DNA of 64,000 bases from an uncultured Lachnospiraceae bacterium (GCA_910587155.1 CAJULA010000010.1:44978-108977); one strand, 5' to 3'; numbered from the stretch's first letter, positions 1-8,294 are shown. The notes: generated by a model not told the origin, from the letters alone. Numbers and translations are program-made.

Positions 1-2
1 AG

Positions 3-806
3 ATAAGATATCAGAAAGAATTACAGAAAACATATCTGGTCGCGGAGGAATGTGGGAAAGAAAGACTGGAAAATTATTGTGGTCAGATGGTACTCAGGGG
101 CAGGATCAGAGGCCTGGCGAAGTGTGGTATCCATCTGATGGATGGCCGACGGGAGATATGGTATGATATCAGTTTCCTTCAGCCTCTGGAGCAGGTATTT
201 GCAGTAAAGGAGCTGGTTTACCATGATCTGAGACAGTTGACTTTGCACATGATACAGGTTGTGAATGAAATGGAACGATATCTTCTGGATGGTGGGCAGC
301 TTTGTTTTGAACCACAGTTCCTGTACTGGGATATGGAGACAGAGACGCCGGTGTTTCTGTTTGACTTTACCGAAGATGATACGATTAACAGTCTGCGGGC
401 ACTGGGAGAATTTATCTTGGAGAGAAGCTGTCACGAAGAGGAAAAGACGGTGGATCTGGCCTATTTCTTATATGAAAAACTGTCAGGGGAGAGTTTTTCC
501 GTGAAAGAAGTGGAACAATATCTGGAAGAACACGGAGACTGGACGGCAGATAAACATACTGTACCTGAGAGAATTGAAAAAGAGACAAAAAGTACAGGAA
601 TAGAGATTACGGAGGATACGGATCGCAGGATAAAGCCGGCAACAGAAGAAAAGGAAAACAGCAGGGAAAATACGGAAACGTATGATGCAGAAAAATCTTT
701 ATTATGGAATGAATCATATCACAGAGAAGATCCGGAAAAAAATCCCTGTTTTTCAGTGGCAGGAGAGGGAAAAGGTACACGGAATCCGGACTTGCCTGTA
801 TTCTGA
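3..806 (+). CDS. DUF6382-type N-terminal part of an FHA protein (5' partial, frameshifted)
   Basis: The frame is open from the first bases of the window, so the true start lies upstream; the ATG at 87 is only the first internal Met. The visible part (YLVAEECG..., DISFLQPLEQ, LLDGGQLCFEPQFLYWD) resembles the DUF6382 domain that precedes an FHA domain in many Lachnospiraceae proteins (recognised by eye). After about residue 180 it becomes a charged, low-complexity linker. The frame stops at 806. The expected transmembrane helices and FHA domain continue in the -1 frame from about 743, so this is the front half of one broken or frameshifted gene. The role is unknown; FHA proteins read phosphothreonine signals. 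Confidence 0.7.
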   Translation: MRYQKELQKTYLVAEECGKERLENYCGQMVLRGRIRGLAKCGIHLMDGRREIWYDISFLQPLEQVFAVKELVYHDLRQLTLHMIQVVNEMERYLLDGGQLCFEPQFLYWDMETETPVFLFDFTEDDTINSLRALGEFILERSCHEEEKTVDLAYFLYEKLSGESFSVKEVEQYLEEHGDWTADKHTVPERIEKETKSTGIEITEDTDRRIKPATEEKENSRENTETYDAEKSLLWNESYHREDPEKNPCFSVAGEGKGTRNPDLPVF

Positions 807-1474
807 CTGCCATACTTTCCGGAATCGGTTATTTTCTGATCCGGAAGTATTTTATACTGGAAGAGAAAGAGATGATGCTGTGGGCAGGAGCAGGCATATG
901 TCTGCTGGCGGCAGGCGTGATATTTATTTTCTGTGGATATCTGGCAGGAAAAAGAGAAGAATGGGAGAAAAGAGGAGAAAACAGACAGAACACAGAATAT
1001 GAACGGATCAAAGACAAAAAAGGAAAAAGAGAAGAAGCAGACAAAGACAGGAAACAGGATCATTACAGTCAGGAAGAGGAATACTGGCAATGGCAGGAGG
1101 AAGAGATGTCTGTGGATCATAAAATGGAAGAAAACAGGGCGGATCAGAAAACTGTTTATATCGGAAAAGCATTGCTGAACAGAGGTTACAGTCTGGTTTC
1201 GCTTGGAAAGGGAGAGGAAAAGGAATATTCTGTGGAATTTTATCCCTATGTGATTGGTAAAGATAAAGAAAGAGTCAATTTGTATTTGAAAGAACATTCG
1301 GTCAGCAGGATACATGCGAGACTGCTGGAAGAAAACGGCGATATTTATATCGAAGATTTGCATTCCACCAATGGGACCTATCTGAATGATCTGATTCTTA
1401 CGCCTCATGAGAAAATAAAAATCAGGAGAGGGGATATTATTCTCTTTGGTAAGGCAGAATTTGCTTTTCGCTGA
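743..1474 (+). CDS. Transmembrane and FHA-domain C-terminal half of the same gene
   Basis: In the -1 frame relative to the upstream half, this segment encodes two adjacent hydrophobic helices (GLACILTAILSGIGYFLI and MMLWAGAGICLLAAGVIFIF), a long Lys/Glu linker and a C-terminal FHA domain. FHA hallmarks visible are YVIGK, then SVSRIHARL, then LHSTNGTYLND, which form the phosphothreonine-binding loops. The first ATG is at 872, but starting there would drop the first helix. No ribosome binding site stands before 872. Both points favour joining to the 3-806 frame through the A7 run at 736-742. The domain order DUF6382, two helices, FHA is the usual one for the intact family. Confidence 0.7.
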   Translation, partial: SLFFSGRRGKRYTESGLACILTAILSGIGYFLIRKYFILEEKEMMLWAGAGICLLAAGVIFIFCGYLAGKREEWEKRGENRQNTEYERIKDKKGKREEADKDRKQDHYSQEEEYWQWQEEEMSVDHKMEENRADQKTVYIGKALLNRGYSLVSLGKGEEKEYSVEFYPYVIGKDKERVNLYLKEHSVSRIHARLLEENGDIYIEDLHSTNGTYLNDLILTPHEKIKIRRGDIILFGKAEFAFR

Positions 1475-1489
1475 AAAGAGCGGTATAAT
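1461..1489 (+). promoter_or_regulatory. Sigma-A promoter for the flavodoxin-SCP2 gene
   Basis: TTGCTT at 1461-1466 and TATAAT at 1484-1489 are separated by 17 bp. It overlaps the end of the FHA gene and lies 38 bp upstream of the ATG at 1527. Confidence 0.5.
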
Positions 1490-1526
1490 AAGCCACAACA
1501 AATACATTTTGTGAGGACAGGATAGC

Positions 1527-2531
1527 ATGAAGATAAATATTTATTATGGCGGCAGGGGACTGATGGATGACCCGACTTTATATGTGATCAATAAAATGCA
1601 GGAAGTTCTGGAAGAACTCAGGGTAAGTGTGGTGCGTTTCAATCTGTATGAAATGAAAAACAGCATTGCCACAGTGCCTCAGACACTGAAAGATGCGGAT
1701 GGTATTATCCTGGCATCCACAGTAGAGTGGCATGGTATCGGCGGATATATGCATCAGTTTCTGGATTCCTGCTGGCTGTATGGAGATAAAGAAAAGATCA
1801 GTGGGATTTATATGTGCCCTGTTGTCATGTCAACTACGTATGGCGAGCGGGAGGGTAAGCTGGATCTGGCCGTGGCCTGGGAGATACTGGGCGGGCTGCC
1901 CTGCAGCGGTATCTGCGGGTATATTGCGGATACAATGAGTCTGGAAATGAATCAGGAACTGACCAGGCTGATCGAAAAGACGGCGGAGAATATGTATCGC
2001 ACCGTGAATCAGAAGACTGCCAGCTTTCCTGCCAGCAATCAGGTCATCAAGCAGATGGTATCCGTAACAAAGAATATCAATCTCACGCCGCAGGAATCGG
2101 AGCAGCTTTCTCAATATGTATCGGATGAAAGTTATGTACAGAGACAAAAAGAGGATATCCAGGAGCTTACCAGCCTCTTCAAGGGGATGCTGGAAAACCA
2201 GGATCTGAATGAGGAGAATGTATATCTTGAAGATTTCAAGTCGCATTTCAAACCGGGTCCGGGGATCAGAGCGGTTTACCGTTTCCAGATAGAGGAGAGG
2301 GACAAGCCTCTGATCCTGGAGGTGGATGGCCCCAGATTGAATTGTTATTATGGAAATGTTTCAAACGTGGATGTGGATATCCGGATCAGTAACAGCGCGA
2401 TGAATGATATCGTTTTTTCCAGAATGAGTTTCCAGAGAGCATTCATGACCGGAAATATGAAGACCAAAGGTGATTTCAAGCTGCTGCGGGCACTGGATCA
2501 GGTCTTTGTGTTTCAGGATGGAAGACAATAG
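1527..2531 (+). CDS. NAD(P)H-dependent oxidoreductase (flavodoxin fold) fused to an SCP2-like domain
   Basis: Residues 1-165 look like a flavodoxin-like NADPH-dependent FMN reductase: an opening beta strand (INIYYGG), then DADGIILASTVEWHGIGG, typical of the flavin-phosphate and isoalloxazine loops, and a later Gly-rich strand near ILGGLPCSGICGY. A helical linker (170-225) follows, and the last 100 residues resemble an SCP2 sterol-carrier fold (FQIEE..PLILEVDG...KGDFKLLRALDQVF). Function is inferred as cytoplasmic redox chemistry on a hydrophobic substrate; the true substrate is unknown. The HIT gene follows after 26 bp, so the two are probably cotranscribed. Confidence 0.65.
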   Translation: MKINIYYGGRGLMDDPTLYVINKMQEVLEELRVSVVRFNLYEMKNSIATVPQTLKDADGIILASTVEWHGIGGYMHQFLDSCWLYGDKEKISGIYMCPVVMSTTYGEREGKLDLAVAWEILGGLPCSGICGYIADTMSLEMNQELTRLIEKTAENMYRTVNQKTASFPASNQVIKQMVSVTKNINLTPQESEQLSQYVSDESYVQRQKEDIQELTSLFKGMLENQDLNEENVYLEDFKSHFKPGPGIRAVYRFQIEERDKPLILEVDGPRLNCYYGNVSNVDVDIRISNSAMNDIVFSRMSFQRAFMTGNMKTKGDFKLLRALDQVFVFQDGRQ

Positions 2532-2557
2532 AAAGTAAAACAGGAGGATAGTGAGCC

Positions 2558-2968
2558 ATGAGAGAAGACAACTGTATTTTCTGTAAAATTGCAAACGGAG
2601 AGATTCCGTCAAAAACATTGTATGAGGATGATGCATTCCGGGTCATTCTGGATCTGGGGCCGGCAGCAAAAGGACATGCCCTGATTCTTCCCAAAGAGCA
2701 TTATGAAAACCTCTATGAACTGCCGGACAAAACGGCAGCGGGAGCCATGCTGCTGGCTAAGAAAATGGCGGCTTTGATGAAAGAGAAGCTTGGCTGTGAT
2801 GGTCTGAATCTGATCCAGAATAATGGAGAGACGGCCGGACAGACCGTGTTTCATTTTCATATGCATCTGATTCCCAGATATAAGGATGACGGGCAGAAAA
2901 TAGGATGGGTGCAGGGAAAAGCGGAGGCAGAAGAACTGGAAGAGATACGTAAGCTGATCGCTGAGTAA
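2558..2968 (+). CDS. HIT family nucleotide hydrolase
   Basis: A 136-residue HIT protein. The signature H99-F-H101-M-H103 is intact; the middle His of this triad is the nucleophile in the family. A Cys pair (CIFC, residues 6-9) at the N terminus is typical of the zinc-binding HIT branch. Bacterial relatives hydrolyse dinucleoside polyphosphates or nucleotidyl conjugates in the cytosol. The start is fixed by an AGGAGG-like site (aggagga, about 2541) upstream. It is convergent with murG and the two ends share a long hairpin. Confidence 0.9.
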   Translation: MREDNCIFCKIANGEIPSKTLYEDDAFRVILDLGPAAKGHALILPKEHYENLYELPDKTAAGAMLLAKKMAALMKEKLGCDGLNLIQNNGETAGQTVFHFHMHLIPRYKDDGQKIGWVQGKAEAEELEEIRKLIAE

Positions 2969-3011
2969 ATTTCCCTGTCAGATACCGGTATTCATAAAGA
3001 AAAATGGGGGA

Positions 3012-3047
3012 TATCATAATAGGAAATCAGGTTTTCCTATTATGATA
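3012..3047. terminator. Fifteen-base-pair hairpin between convergent HIT and murG genes
   Basis: TATCATAATAGGAAA (3012-3026) is perfectly complementary to 3033-3047 across a 6-nt loop. The right arm contains the murG stop codon. There is no U-tract on the plus strand, so it may act as a transcript 3' end stabiliser or Rho-independent-like block for both convergent transcripts rather than a classical terminator. Confidence 0.5.
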
Positions 3048-4116
3048 CGCTTCCCGCGGCGGCTTTTTCTATCAGCTTCATGATAGTCTGAATGGAACCA
3101 AGCTGGTCGCTTTTTCCCATCGCATCCATATAGATCTGCCGGGAAAAATAGATTTCATGGACTTTTTCGACCAAAAGGGTGTCGATCAGATCATCTTCAT
3201 CAATCACAAGGCTGAATCCCTGGGATTCAAAAGAGCGTGCGTTGAGAATCTGATCGCCTCTGCTGCTTCTGGCAGAGAGGGGAATCAGGACATTTGGCTT
3301 TTTCAGTGCCAGAAGTTCGCAGATTGCGTTGGCCCCGGCACGGGAAATCACGACATCGGCCAGTGCAAACAAATCTTTCAGTTCTGCTTTTACATATTCA
3401 AACTGTTTGTAGCCCGGAACATTCAGCAGAAGATTGTCTACTTTTTCCTTGCCACATATATGAATGATCTGAAAATCTTCCAGAAGGCTGGGCAGAGCTT
3501 CACGGACTGTCTTATTGATGGAAGCTGCGCCGAGGCTGCCGCCGATCACCATGACTACAGGTTTGTTTGCCGTGAAACCGCACAAATCCAGAGCGGCGAT
3601 ACGATTGCCCTGACGCAGTTCCGCACGGATCGGAGAGCCTGTGAGTACAGCCTTGTCTGCAGGCAGCATTTTGAGAGTCTCCGGAAAGTTGCAGCAGACT
3701 TTTTGTGCGACGGGAATACACAGTTTGTTGGCAAGCCCGGGTGTCATATCAGATTCATGGATGATACACGGGATTCCGAGGGAGTGAGCGGCTCTTACGA
3801 CAGGAACCGAAACAAACCCGCCTTTGGAAAAGACCACATCCGGGCGGAGCTGTTTGAGGATCTTTCTGGCTTCTCCATACCCTTTGATCACACGGAGCGG
3901 ATCCGTGAAATTTTTCAGAGCAAAATATCTTCTGAACTTGCCGGTGGCAATACCATAATAAGATACTTTGTAATCTTCCATCAGTCTTTTTTCTATTCCG
4001 TCATAGGAGCCAATATAGTGGATCTCAAAACCTGCCTCCGTAAGAGCGGGGAGCAGTGCGATATTGGGTGTCACATGCCCGGCGGTACCGCCGCCTGTCA
4101 GGACGATTTTCTTCAT
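3040..4116 (-). CDS. murG: UDP-GlcNAc:lipid I GlcNAc transferase MurG
   Basis: MurG adds GlcNAc from UDP-GlcNAc to lipid I on the inner face of the membrane, giving lipid II for peptidoglycan. The 358-residue length is normal for the GT28 family. Visible signatures are the N-terminal Gly-rich loop TGGGTAGHVTPN, HESDMTPGLANK, the C-terminal domain GGSLGAASIN, and VVISRAGANAICELLAL in the UDP-GlcNAc site. It is not in a dcw cell-division cluster here; its only partner is the TSCPD gene 12 bp upstream on the same strand. The start at 4116 follows a GGAGG site (rev aggaggctcagg). Confidence 0.95.
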   Translation of the reverse strand: MKKIVLTGGGTAGHVTPNIALLPALTEAGFEIHYIGSYDGIEKRLMEDYKVSYYGIATGKFRRYFALKNFTDPLRVIKGYGEARKILKQLRPDVVFSKGGFVSVPVVRAAHSLGIPCIIHESDMTPGLANKLCIPVAQKVCCNFPETLKMLPADKAVLTGSPIRAELRQGNRIAALDLCGFTANKPVVMVIGGSLGAASINKTVREALPSLLEDFQIIHICGKEKVDNLLLNVPGYKQFEYVKAELKDLFALADVVISRAGANAICELLALKKPNVLIPLSARSSRGDQILNARSFESQGFSLVIDEDDLIDTLLVEKVHEIYFSRQIYMDAMGKSDQLGSIQTIMKLIEKAAAGSVS

Positions 4117-4128
4117 AGCCTGAGCCTC

Positions 4129-4374
4129 CTAAGAATTTTGCAGAATAGATTCCAGTGCCTGCGCAAGCTGATCAGGGCAGGAGGTGGATTTGAAACCGCA
4201 CTTTATTCCTTTCAGCCGTTCGATCGCCTCTTCTATTTTCATACCTCTGACAAGACGGGAAATTCCCTGCAGATTGCCATTACATCCTCCGGTAAAAGAA
4301 ACGGATTCTATGATACCATTGCTGACATCAATATCAATTGCGTTGGAACAAACGCCTTTTGGCACATATCTCAT
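4129..4374 (-). CDS. TSCPD domain protein (TIGR03905-like)
   Basis: An 81-residue protein of the small TSCPD family. The motif appears as KSTSCPDQLAQAL near residues 62-74, preceded by SVSFTGGCNGNLQGISRL. A similar domain occurs at the C terminus of some class II ribonucleotide reductases, where its Cys-containing motif is thought to bind metal or nucleic acid; free-standing copies have no assigned role. It is the first gene of a two-gene minus-strand unit with murG. Its GGAGG ribosome site (rev gggaggaatc) sits just upstream. Confidence 0.8.
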   Translation of the reverse strand: MRYVPKGVCSNAIDIDVSNGIIESVSFTGGCNGNLQGISRLVRGMKIEEAIERLKGIKCGFKSTSCPDQLAQALESILQNS

Positions 4375-4417
4375 AATGATTCCTCCCGAAAAGTATTTAA
4401 ATTGAAAGATAACTGAT

Positions 4418-4426
4418 ATTATAACA
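4418..4426 (-). promoter_or_regulatory. Extended -10 promoter for the TSCPD-murG unit
   Basis: Reading on the minus strand, TGTTATAAT is an extended -10 element about 45 bp before the TSCPD start. A weak TGGAAA sits at -35 distance. Confidence 0.4.
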
Positions 4427-4508
4427 AATATCGACAGCGGTTTCCAGTATTTCCTTAAATTTTGGTGAAATATGTAAAACGATTTTTAAACCATGCATGG
4501 TGAGCACA

Positions 4509-4539
4509 TGGTATAATCTATGCACACAATCATTGTGTG
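4509..4539 (+). promoter_or_regulatory. Extended -10 promoter with a perfect 8-1-8 palindrome
   Basis: TGGTATAAT (4509-4517) is an extended -10 box. Just downstream, CACACAATCATTGTGTG (4523-4539) is a perfect inverted repeat placed over the expected transcription start, where a repressor would block it. No good -35 is present. It drives the unknown membrane gene at 4589. Confidence 0.5.
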
Positions 4540-4588
4540 GTGTCATTGGGCAGTGTGGGAGCAGATATGATTTTGGGAGGTGCGGTAT

Positions 4589-5449
4589 ATGTTTTCCGGT
4601 TTTTTTGAACATCTTTATTTTATGGAAATTGTGTTGGCCCTTTTAGTATTAAGCATTTTGTTTCAGATTATGATTGGTGTCTTATACCAGAAGATGATCC
4701 GTGAAACGGATAATATGGCAGCGACAGAAAACAAATTGCTCAAGCAGTGCAAACTGAAATTTTCTAACTGTTATGAACTGAATGAAGGGAATGTCAATGT
4801 TCCGGTTTTTGTGGACAAGTTTATCAGTCAGTTCCGATTTGCAGGGATATCACTGATAAATATGACACATTTGTCAGGACAGTTAATGCTGCTGTCCGTG
4901 TTTACAGCCGGAATCGGTGCATGTAAAGGGATTATAGAGGGAAATATGCTGGGAGAACTTTTGCCCTATTATGTGGTGAGCCTTTTCGGTCTGTATCTTT
5001 ATTTTTCTGTCTCTTCTTTTGTAGATGTGAAAAGAAAGAGCAATATGGTACGGACAAATCTGATTGATTATCTGGAAAACCATATGGCAAAGCATCTGAA
5101 TCTTACAAAAGATGTGGAGATGCAGCCGTTTATCATCAAGGATATCATAAAAAATAAAAAAGGGACAAAGGCTGTGATCGGCATAGAAACGGCGTCGGTG
5201 GAAAAGGAAACAGAGAGGAGTGTGGCAGAACCGCTTCTGGGGATTGAGACAGCAGCTGAGATCAGAGCGGTCAGCGGCAGGGAAGAAGTGGAACGGACAG
5301 AGGCCGTGGTAGAAGTAAAACCGGCCACGGAGTCGGTGGTGGTAAAGACAGGGGATAATATCTGTTTTATAGAGACAGAGAAACGTTCTGTTTTTTCCAG
5401 ACAGGAAAGGGACGAGTTGGAAGAACTTTTGCAGGAATTTCTGGCTTAG
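4589..5449 (+). CDS. Unknown membrane protein with three predicted helices
   Basis: I do not recognise a functional family. The ATG at 4589 follows GGGAGG at 4575-4580; a GTG three codons upstream overlaps that site and is unlikely. Helices are seen at about residues 8-33 (MEIVLALLVLSILFQIMIGV), 90-115 (SGQLMLLSVFTAGIGACKGI) and 122-145 (LLPYYVVSLFGLYLYFSVSSF). The region between helices 1 and 2 and the long C-terminal half (about residues 150-286) are hydrophilic. The tail is rich in Val, Glu and Lys and looks disordered. A palindromic operator covers its promoter, so it is probably regulated. Confidence 0.6.
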   Translation: MFSGFFEHLYFMEIVLALLVLSILFQIMIGVLYQKMIRETDNMAATENKLLKQCKLKFSNCYELNEGNVNVPVFVDKFISQFRFAGISLINMTHLSGQLMLLSVFTAGIGACKGIIEGNMLGELLPYYVVSLFGLYLYFSVSSFVDVKRKSNMVRTNLIDYLENHMAKHLNLTKDVEMQPFIIKDIIKNKKGTKAVIGIETASVEKETERSVAEPLLGIETAAEIRAVSGREEVERTEAVVEVKPATESVVVKTGDNICFIETEKRSVFSRQERDELEELLQEFLA

Positions 5450-5464
5450 GGGAATGGACATGCC

Positions 5465-5493
5465 TTGAAAAAAGATGACGGCTTTGCTATACT
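5465..5493 (+). promoter_or_regulatory. Sigma-A promoter of pgi
   Basis: TTGAAA (5465-5470), 17-bp spacer, TATACT (5488-5493), with a TG dinucleotide making the -10 extended. It starts 15 bp after the preceding gene, 51 bp before the pgi ATG. Confidence 0.65.
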
Positions 5494-5543
5494 GAAAACA
5501 CAGGAAGGTAGTGAAAACCAATTCTTAAAAAGGAGCAGAAAAG

Positions 5544-6893
5544 ATGAGTGGAAAAGTAACATTTGACTATGGAAAGACGACACCTTTTGTAAGCGAAAGT
5601 GAAGTGGAATCCATGAAAAAGCTGACAATGGATGCCAGAGAGCTTCTTCTTTCCAGAACAGGCGCGGGTAATGATTTTCTGGGATGGATTGATCTCCCTG
5701 AGGAATATGACAAAGAGGAGTTTGCCAGGATCAAAAAAGCGGCACAGAAGATTCAGAATGATTCAGAAGTTCTGCTTGTGATCGGTATTGGCGGTTCCTA
5801 TCTGGGTGCAAGGGCAGCCATCGAGTTTTTAAGACACAGCTTCTATAATATAGTGGATAAGAGCATCCGCAAGACACCCGAGATTTATTTTGTAGGAAAT
5901 TCTATCAGTTCCACTTATATCAGACACCTGATGGATGTGATCGGAGAGAGGGATTTTTCCATTAATATGATATCCAAATCCGGTACGACTACAGAGCCCG
6001 CCATCGCATTCCGTGTATTCAAGGAGATGATGGAGAAAAAATATGGCAAAGAAGAGGCGGCAAAGCGTATCTATGCTACCACGGACAAGGCAAGAGGATC
6101 GTTAAAGAGTCTTGCAACGGAAGAGGGATACGAGACATTTGTGGTACCGGACGATGTGGGCGGACGTTTTTCCGTACTGACGGCGGTAGGTCTTCTCCCC
6201 ATTGCTGTCAGCGGCGCGGATATTGATAAGCTGATGGAAGGTGCACAGGCAGGCCGGAAGCAGGCACTGGAGGCTGACTTTGATAATAATGATGCACTGA
6301 AGTATGCGGCTCTGAGAAATATCCTTCTCAGAAAAGGGAAAACAGTGGAGATTCTTGCCAACTATGAGCCTGCAGTACATTTTGTATCTGAATGGTGGAA
6401 ACAGCTTTACGGCGAAAGTGAAGGCAAGGATCAAAAAGGTATTTTCCCTGCAAGTGTGGATCTGACCACGGATCTTCATTCGATGGGACAGTTTATCCAG
6501 GATGGTGCGCGTATCATGTTTGAGACGGTTATCAATGTGGAAAGTTCCCGTGAGGAGATATTAATCGGAGAGGAGCCGGTGGATCTGGACGGGCTGAACT
6601 ATCTGGCGGGAAAGAATGTGGATTTTGTCAATAAGAGTGCGATGAACGGAACGATTCTGGCGCATACGGACGGGCAGGTTCCCAATCTTATGATTCATGT
6701 ACCCGAAGTCAGTGAGTACTGCCTGGGACAGCTTTTCTATTTCTTTGAGTTTGCCTGCGGCGTCAGCGGTTATCTGCTTGGTGTGAATCCGTTTAATCAG
6801 CCTGGTGTGGAGAGCTATAAGAAGAATATGTTTGCGCTTCTTGGAAAGCCGGGTTTCGAGGCACAAAGAGAAGAATTGCTGAAGAGATTATAA
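5544..6893 (+). CDS. pgi: Glucose-6-phosphate isomerase
   Basis: Interconverts glucose-6-phosphate and fructose-6-phosphate in glycolysis. The 449-residue length fits the compact Gram-positive PGI type. Seen in the protein: VIGIGGSYLGARAA (phosphate-binding SIS motif), SKSGTTTEPAIAFR, GGRFSVLTAVGLLP (PGI signature) and the late GVNPFNQPGVESYKKN, which carries the conserved C-terminal signature. The start has an AAGGAG site 8 bp upstream. The next gene begins 2 bp after the stop codon, so the two are translationally close. Confidence 0.97.
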   Translation: MSGKVTFDYGKTTPFVSESEVESMKKLTMDARELLLSRTGAGNDFLGWIDLPEEYDKEEFARIKKAAQKIQNDSEVLLVIGIGGSYLGARAAIEFLRHSFYNIVDKSIRKTPEIYFVGNSISSTYIRHLMDVIGERDFSINMISKSGTTTEPAIAFRVFKEMMEKKYGKEEAAKRIYATTDKARGSLKSLATEEGYETFVVPDDVGGRFSVLTAVGLLPIAVSGADIDKLMEGAQAGRKQALEADFDNNDALKYAALRNILLRKGKTVEILANYEPAVHFVSEWWKQLYGESEGKDQKGIFPASVDLTTDLHSMGQFIQDGARIMFETVINVESSREEILIGEEPVDLDGLNYLAGKNVDFVNKSAMNGTILAHTDGQVPNLMIHVPEVSEYCLGQLFYFFEFACGVSGYLLGVNPFNQPGVESYKKNMFALLGKPGFEAQREELLKRL

Positions 6894-6894
6894 G

Positions 6895-7854
6895 ATGAAG
6901 ATTGTAATATTGGAACGGGACAGCCTGGGCAGTGATGTGGACATCAGCTGTTATGAAAAATTCGGCGATGTAACCGTTTATGGCAATACATTGGAACATC
7001 AGGTGGCCGACAGGGTGAGAGATGCAGAAATTATTATGGGCAATAAAGCTCCCATGAATGAACTGACGTTGAAAGATGCATCCAGTCTGAAGCTGATCTG
7101 CCTGTTTTCCACAGGGTATGATTGTGTGGATCTGCAATACTGTCAGGGCAGGGGAATCAAAGTCACCAACGTGGTAGACTATTGTACGGATGCCGTCAGC
7201 CAGCATACGTTTGCGATGTTGTTTTATCTGCTGGAACATCTGCGGCATTATGATGATTATGTGAAGAGCGGGGCGTATGGCCTGCAAGAGAGATTTTCCA
7301 ATTTTGACCAGCCATTTACCGAGCTGAGCGGAAAGACATGGGGAATTGTGGGAATGGGCCATATCGGCAGAAAAGTGGCGGCCATTGCACAGGCTTTTGG
7401 ATGTCAGGTTATTTTTTATTCGGCGTCGGGCAGGAGTACCTGTACCGAATACCGGCAGGTTGATCTGGATACGCTGCTTGCTTCTTCAGACATTTTGTCA
7501 CTCCATTGCCCGCTGAGCGACAGAACCAGAGGACTGATTAATAAAAATTCGCTGGCCAGAATGAAGAGATCGGCTATTTTGCTGAATGTGGCCCGGGGTC
7601 CGGTCATCAATAATGCGGATCTGTATTGGGCACTTCAGAATGAAGAGATCGCGGCAGCAGGTCTGGATGTGTTGGAAAGGGAGCCCATCACCTCCGACAA
7701 TCTGCTGGGCAGGATTCAGGACAGTAATAAACTGCTTATTACACCGCATATGGCATGGGCTACCAGGGAAGCCAGAACACGTATTGTGGAAGAGGTATTC
7801 CGCAATCTGGAAGCGTACATGCAGGGCATGGACAGAAATGTTGTAAGCCTGTAA
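6895..7854 (+). CDS. D-2-hydroxyacid dehydrogenase (NAD)
   Basis: Reduces a 2-keto acid to a D-2-hydroxy acid, or the reverse, using NAD(P)H. The dinucleotide-binding motif is GIVGMGHIGRKVA near residues 149-161. The catalytic Arg-Glu-His triad can be placed in NVARGPVINN, LDVLEREP and TPHMAWATREAR. The sequence resembles glycerate/hydroxypyruvate reductases of Firmicutes rather than D-lactate dehydrogenase; the substrate is inferred only. It is cotranscribed with pgi and terminates at the hairpin at 7878. Confidence 0.88.
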   Translation: MKIVILERDSLGSDVDISCYEKFGDVTVYGNTLEHQVADRVRDAEIIMGNKAPMNELTLKDASSLKLICLFSTGYDCVDLQYCQGRGIKVTNVVDYCTDAVSQHTFAMLFYLLEHLRHYDDYVKSGAYGLQERFSNFDQPFTELSGKTWGIVGMGHIGRKVAAIAQAFGCQVIFYSASGRSTCTEYRQVDLDTLLASSDILSLHCPLSDRTRGLINKNSLARMKRSAILLNVARGPVINNADLYWALQNEEIAAAGLDVLEREPITSDNLLGRIQDSNKLLITPHMAWATREARTRIVEEVFRNLEAYMQGMDRNVVSL

Positions 7855-7877
7855 ATAGTATACTGCAAATAAAAAAG

Positions 7878-7929
7878 AAACGGAGCCGTACAAATTTGTT
7901 TAGCATAAATGTCAGCTCCGTTTTTTTTT
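7878..7929. terminator. Rho-independent terminator
   Basis: AAACGGAGC (7878-7886) pairs with GCTCCGTTT (7915-7923), followed by a run of T to 7929. The loop is long (28 nt). The opposite strand also has a T-rich tail, so it may act in both directions. Confidence 0.65.
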
Positions 7930-8140
7930 CCCCATAGGTAATGCTCCATCCGCTCAATAATCACACTTTCAGCACCGCCTATTTTGCCATCTGCTGCGTT
8001 GTCGTCGGTCAACGATGCCACCGCATCGCCTCCTTCCTCCGTCTTGCAGACTGACAAAATATTCGGCACTGGCAGTGCGATTACTGGCCGGATAGAGCAT
8101 TAACCTTACCTGTAAAAATTAACAAAAAATTTATAAAATT
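7930..8140. other. Intergenic stretch without a convincing gene
   Basis: The gap 7855-8294 (440 bp) holds the terminator at its left end and the uronate promoter at its right end. In between I find no gene with a ribosome binding site and a recognisable product. A minus-strand open frame (8069 down to 7716) contains a piece reading GGDAVASLTDDNAADG. It runs through the terminator and into the end of the dehydrogenase gene, so I treat it as spurious or as a decayed remnant. Confidence 0.5.
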
Positions 8141-8152
8141 TTAGGTAAAATA
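8141..8152 (+). promoter_or_regulatory. Shared upstream element TTTAGGTAAAAT (copy 1)
   Basis: The 12-mer lies 33 bp upstream of the -35 box of the tct promoter. Near-identical copies precede the promoters at 16401 and 50035. See the findings. Confidence 0.4.
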
Positions 8153-8184
8153 GTAGAATCTGCTTATTGAAAAAGGAAACTAAC

Positions 8185-8258
8185 TTGACATCATTGTCAA
8201 ATCCGCTATAATAAAAACTATATTCCATATAATGAAATCTTGTTTCACATTGTGAAAC
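8185..8258 (+). promoter_or_regulatory. Uronate promoter 1 with two tandem IclR-type operators
   Basis: TTGACA (8185-8190), 16-bp spacer, TATAAT (8207-8212). Downstream are two 17-bp boxes spaced 20 bp apart: ATTCCATATAATGAAAT (8222-8238) and GTTTCACATTGTGAAAC (8242-8258). The second is a near-perfect palindrome. Their position over the transcription start fits repression. The same layout recurs at 16401-16475, and an IclR regulator gene lies at 18464. Confidence 0.75.
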
Positions 8259-8294
8259 TCAGAGACATGATTATAGTAAACAGGAGGAGAACAA

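Noticed and set aside
3157..4416. Plus-strand 419-codon open frame antisense to murG
   Set aside because: Pure shadow of murG; composition and lack of a ribosome site argue against it.
7716..8069. Minus-strand open frame of 117 codons
   Set aside because: It runs through a terminator and into the end of the dehydrogenase gene, has no convincing promoter and no recognised domain; at best a remnant.
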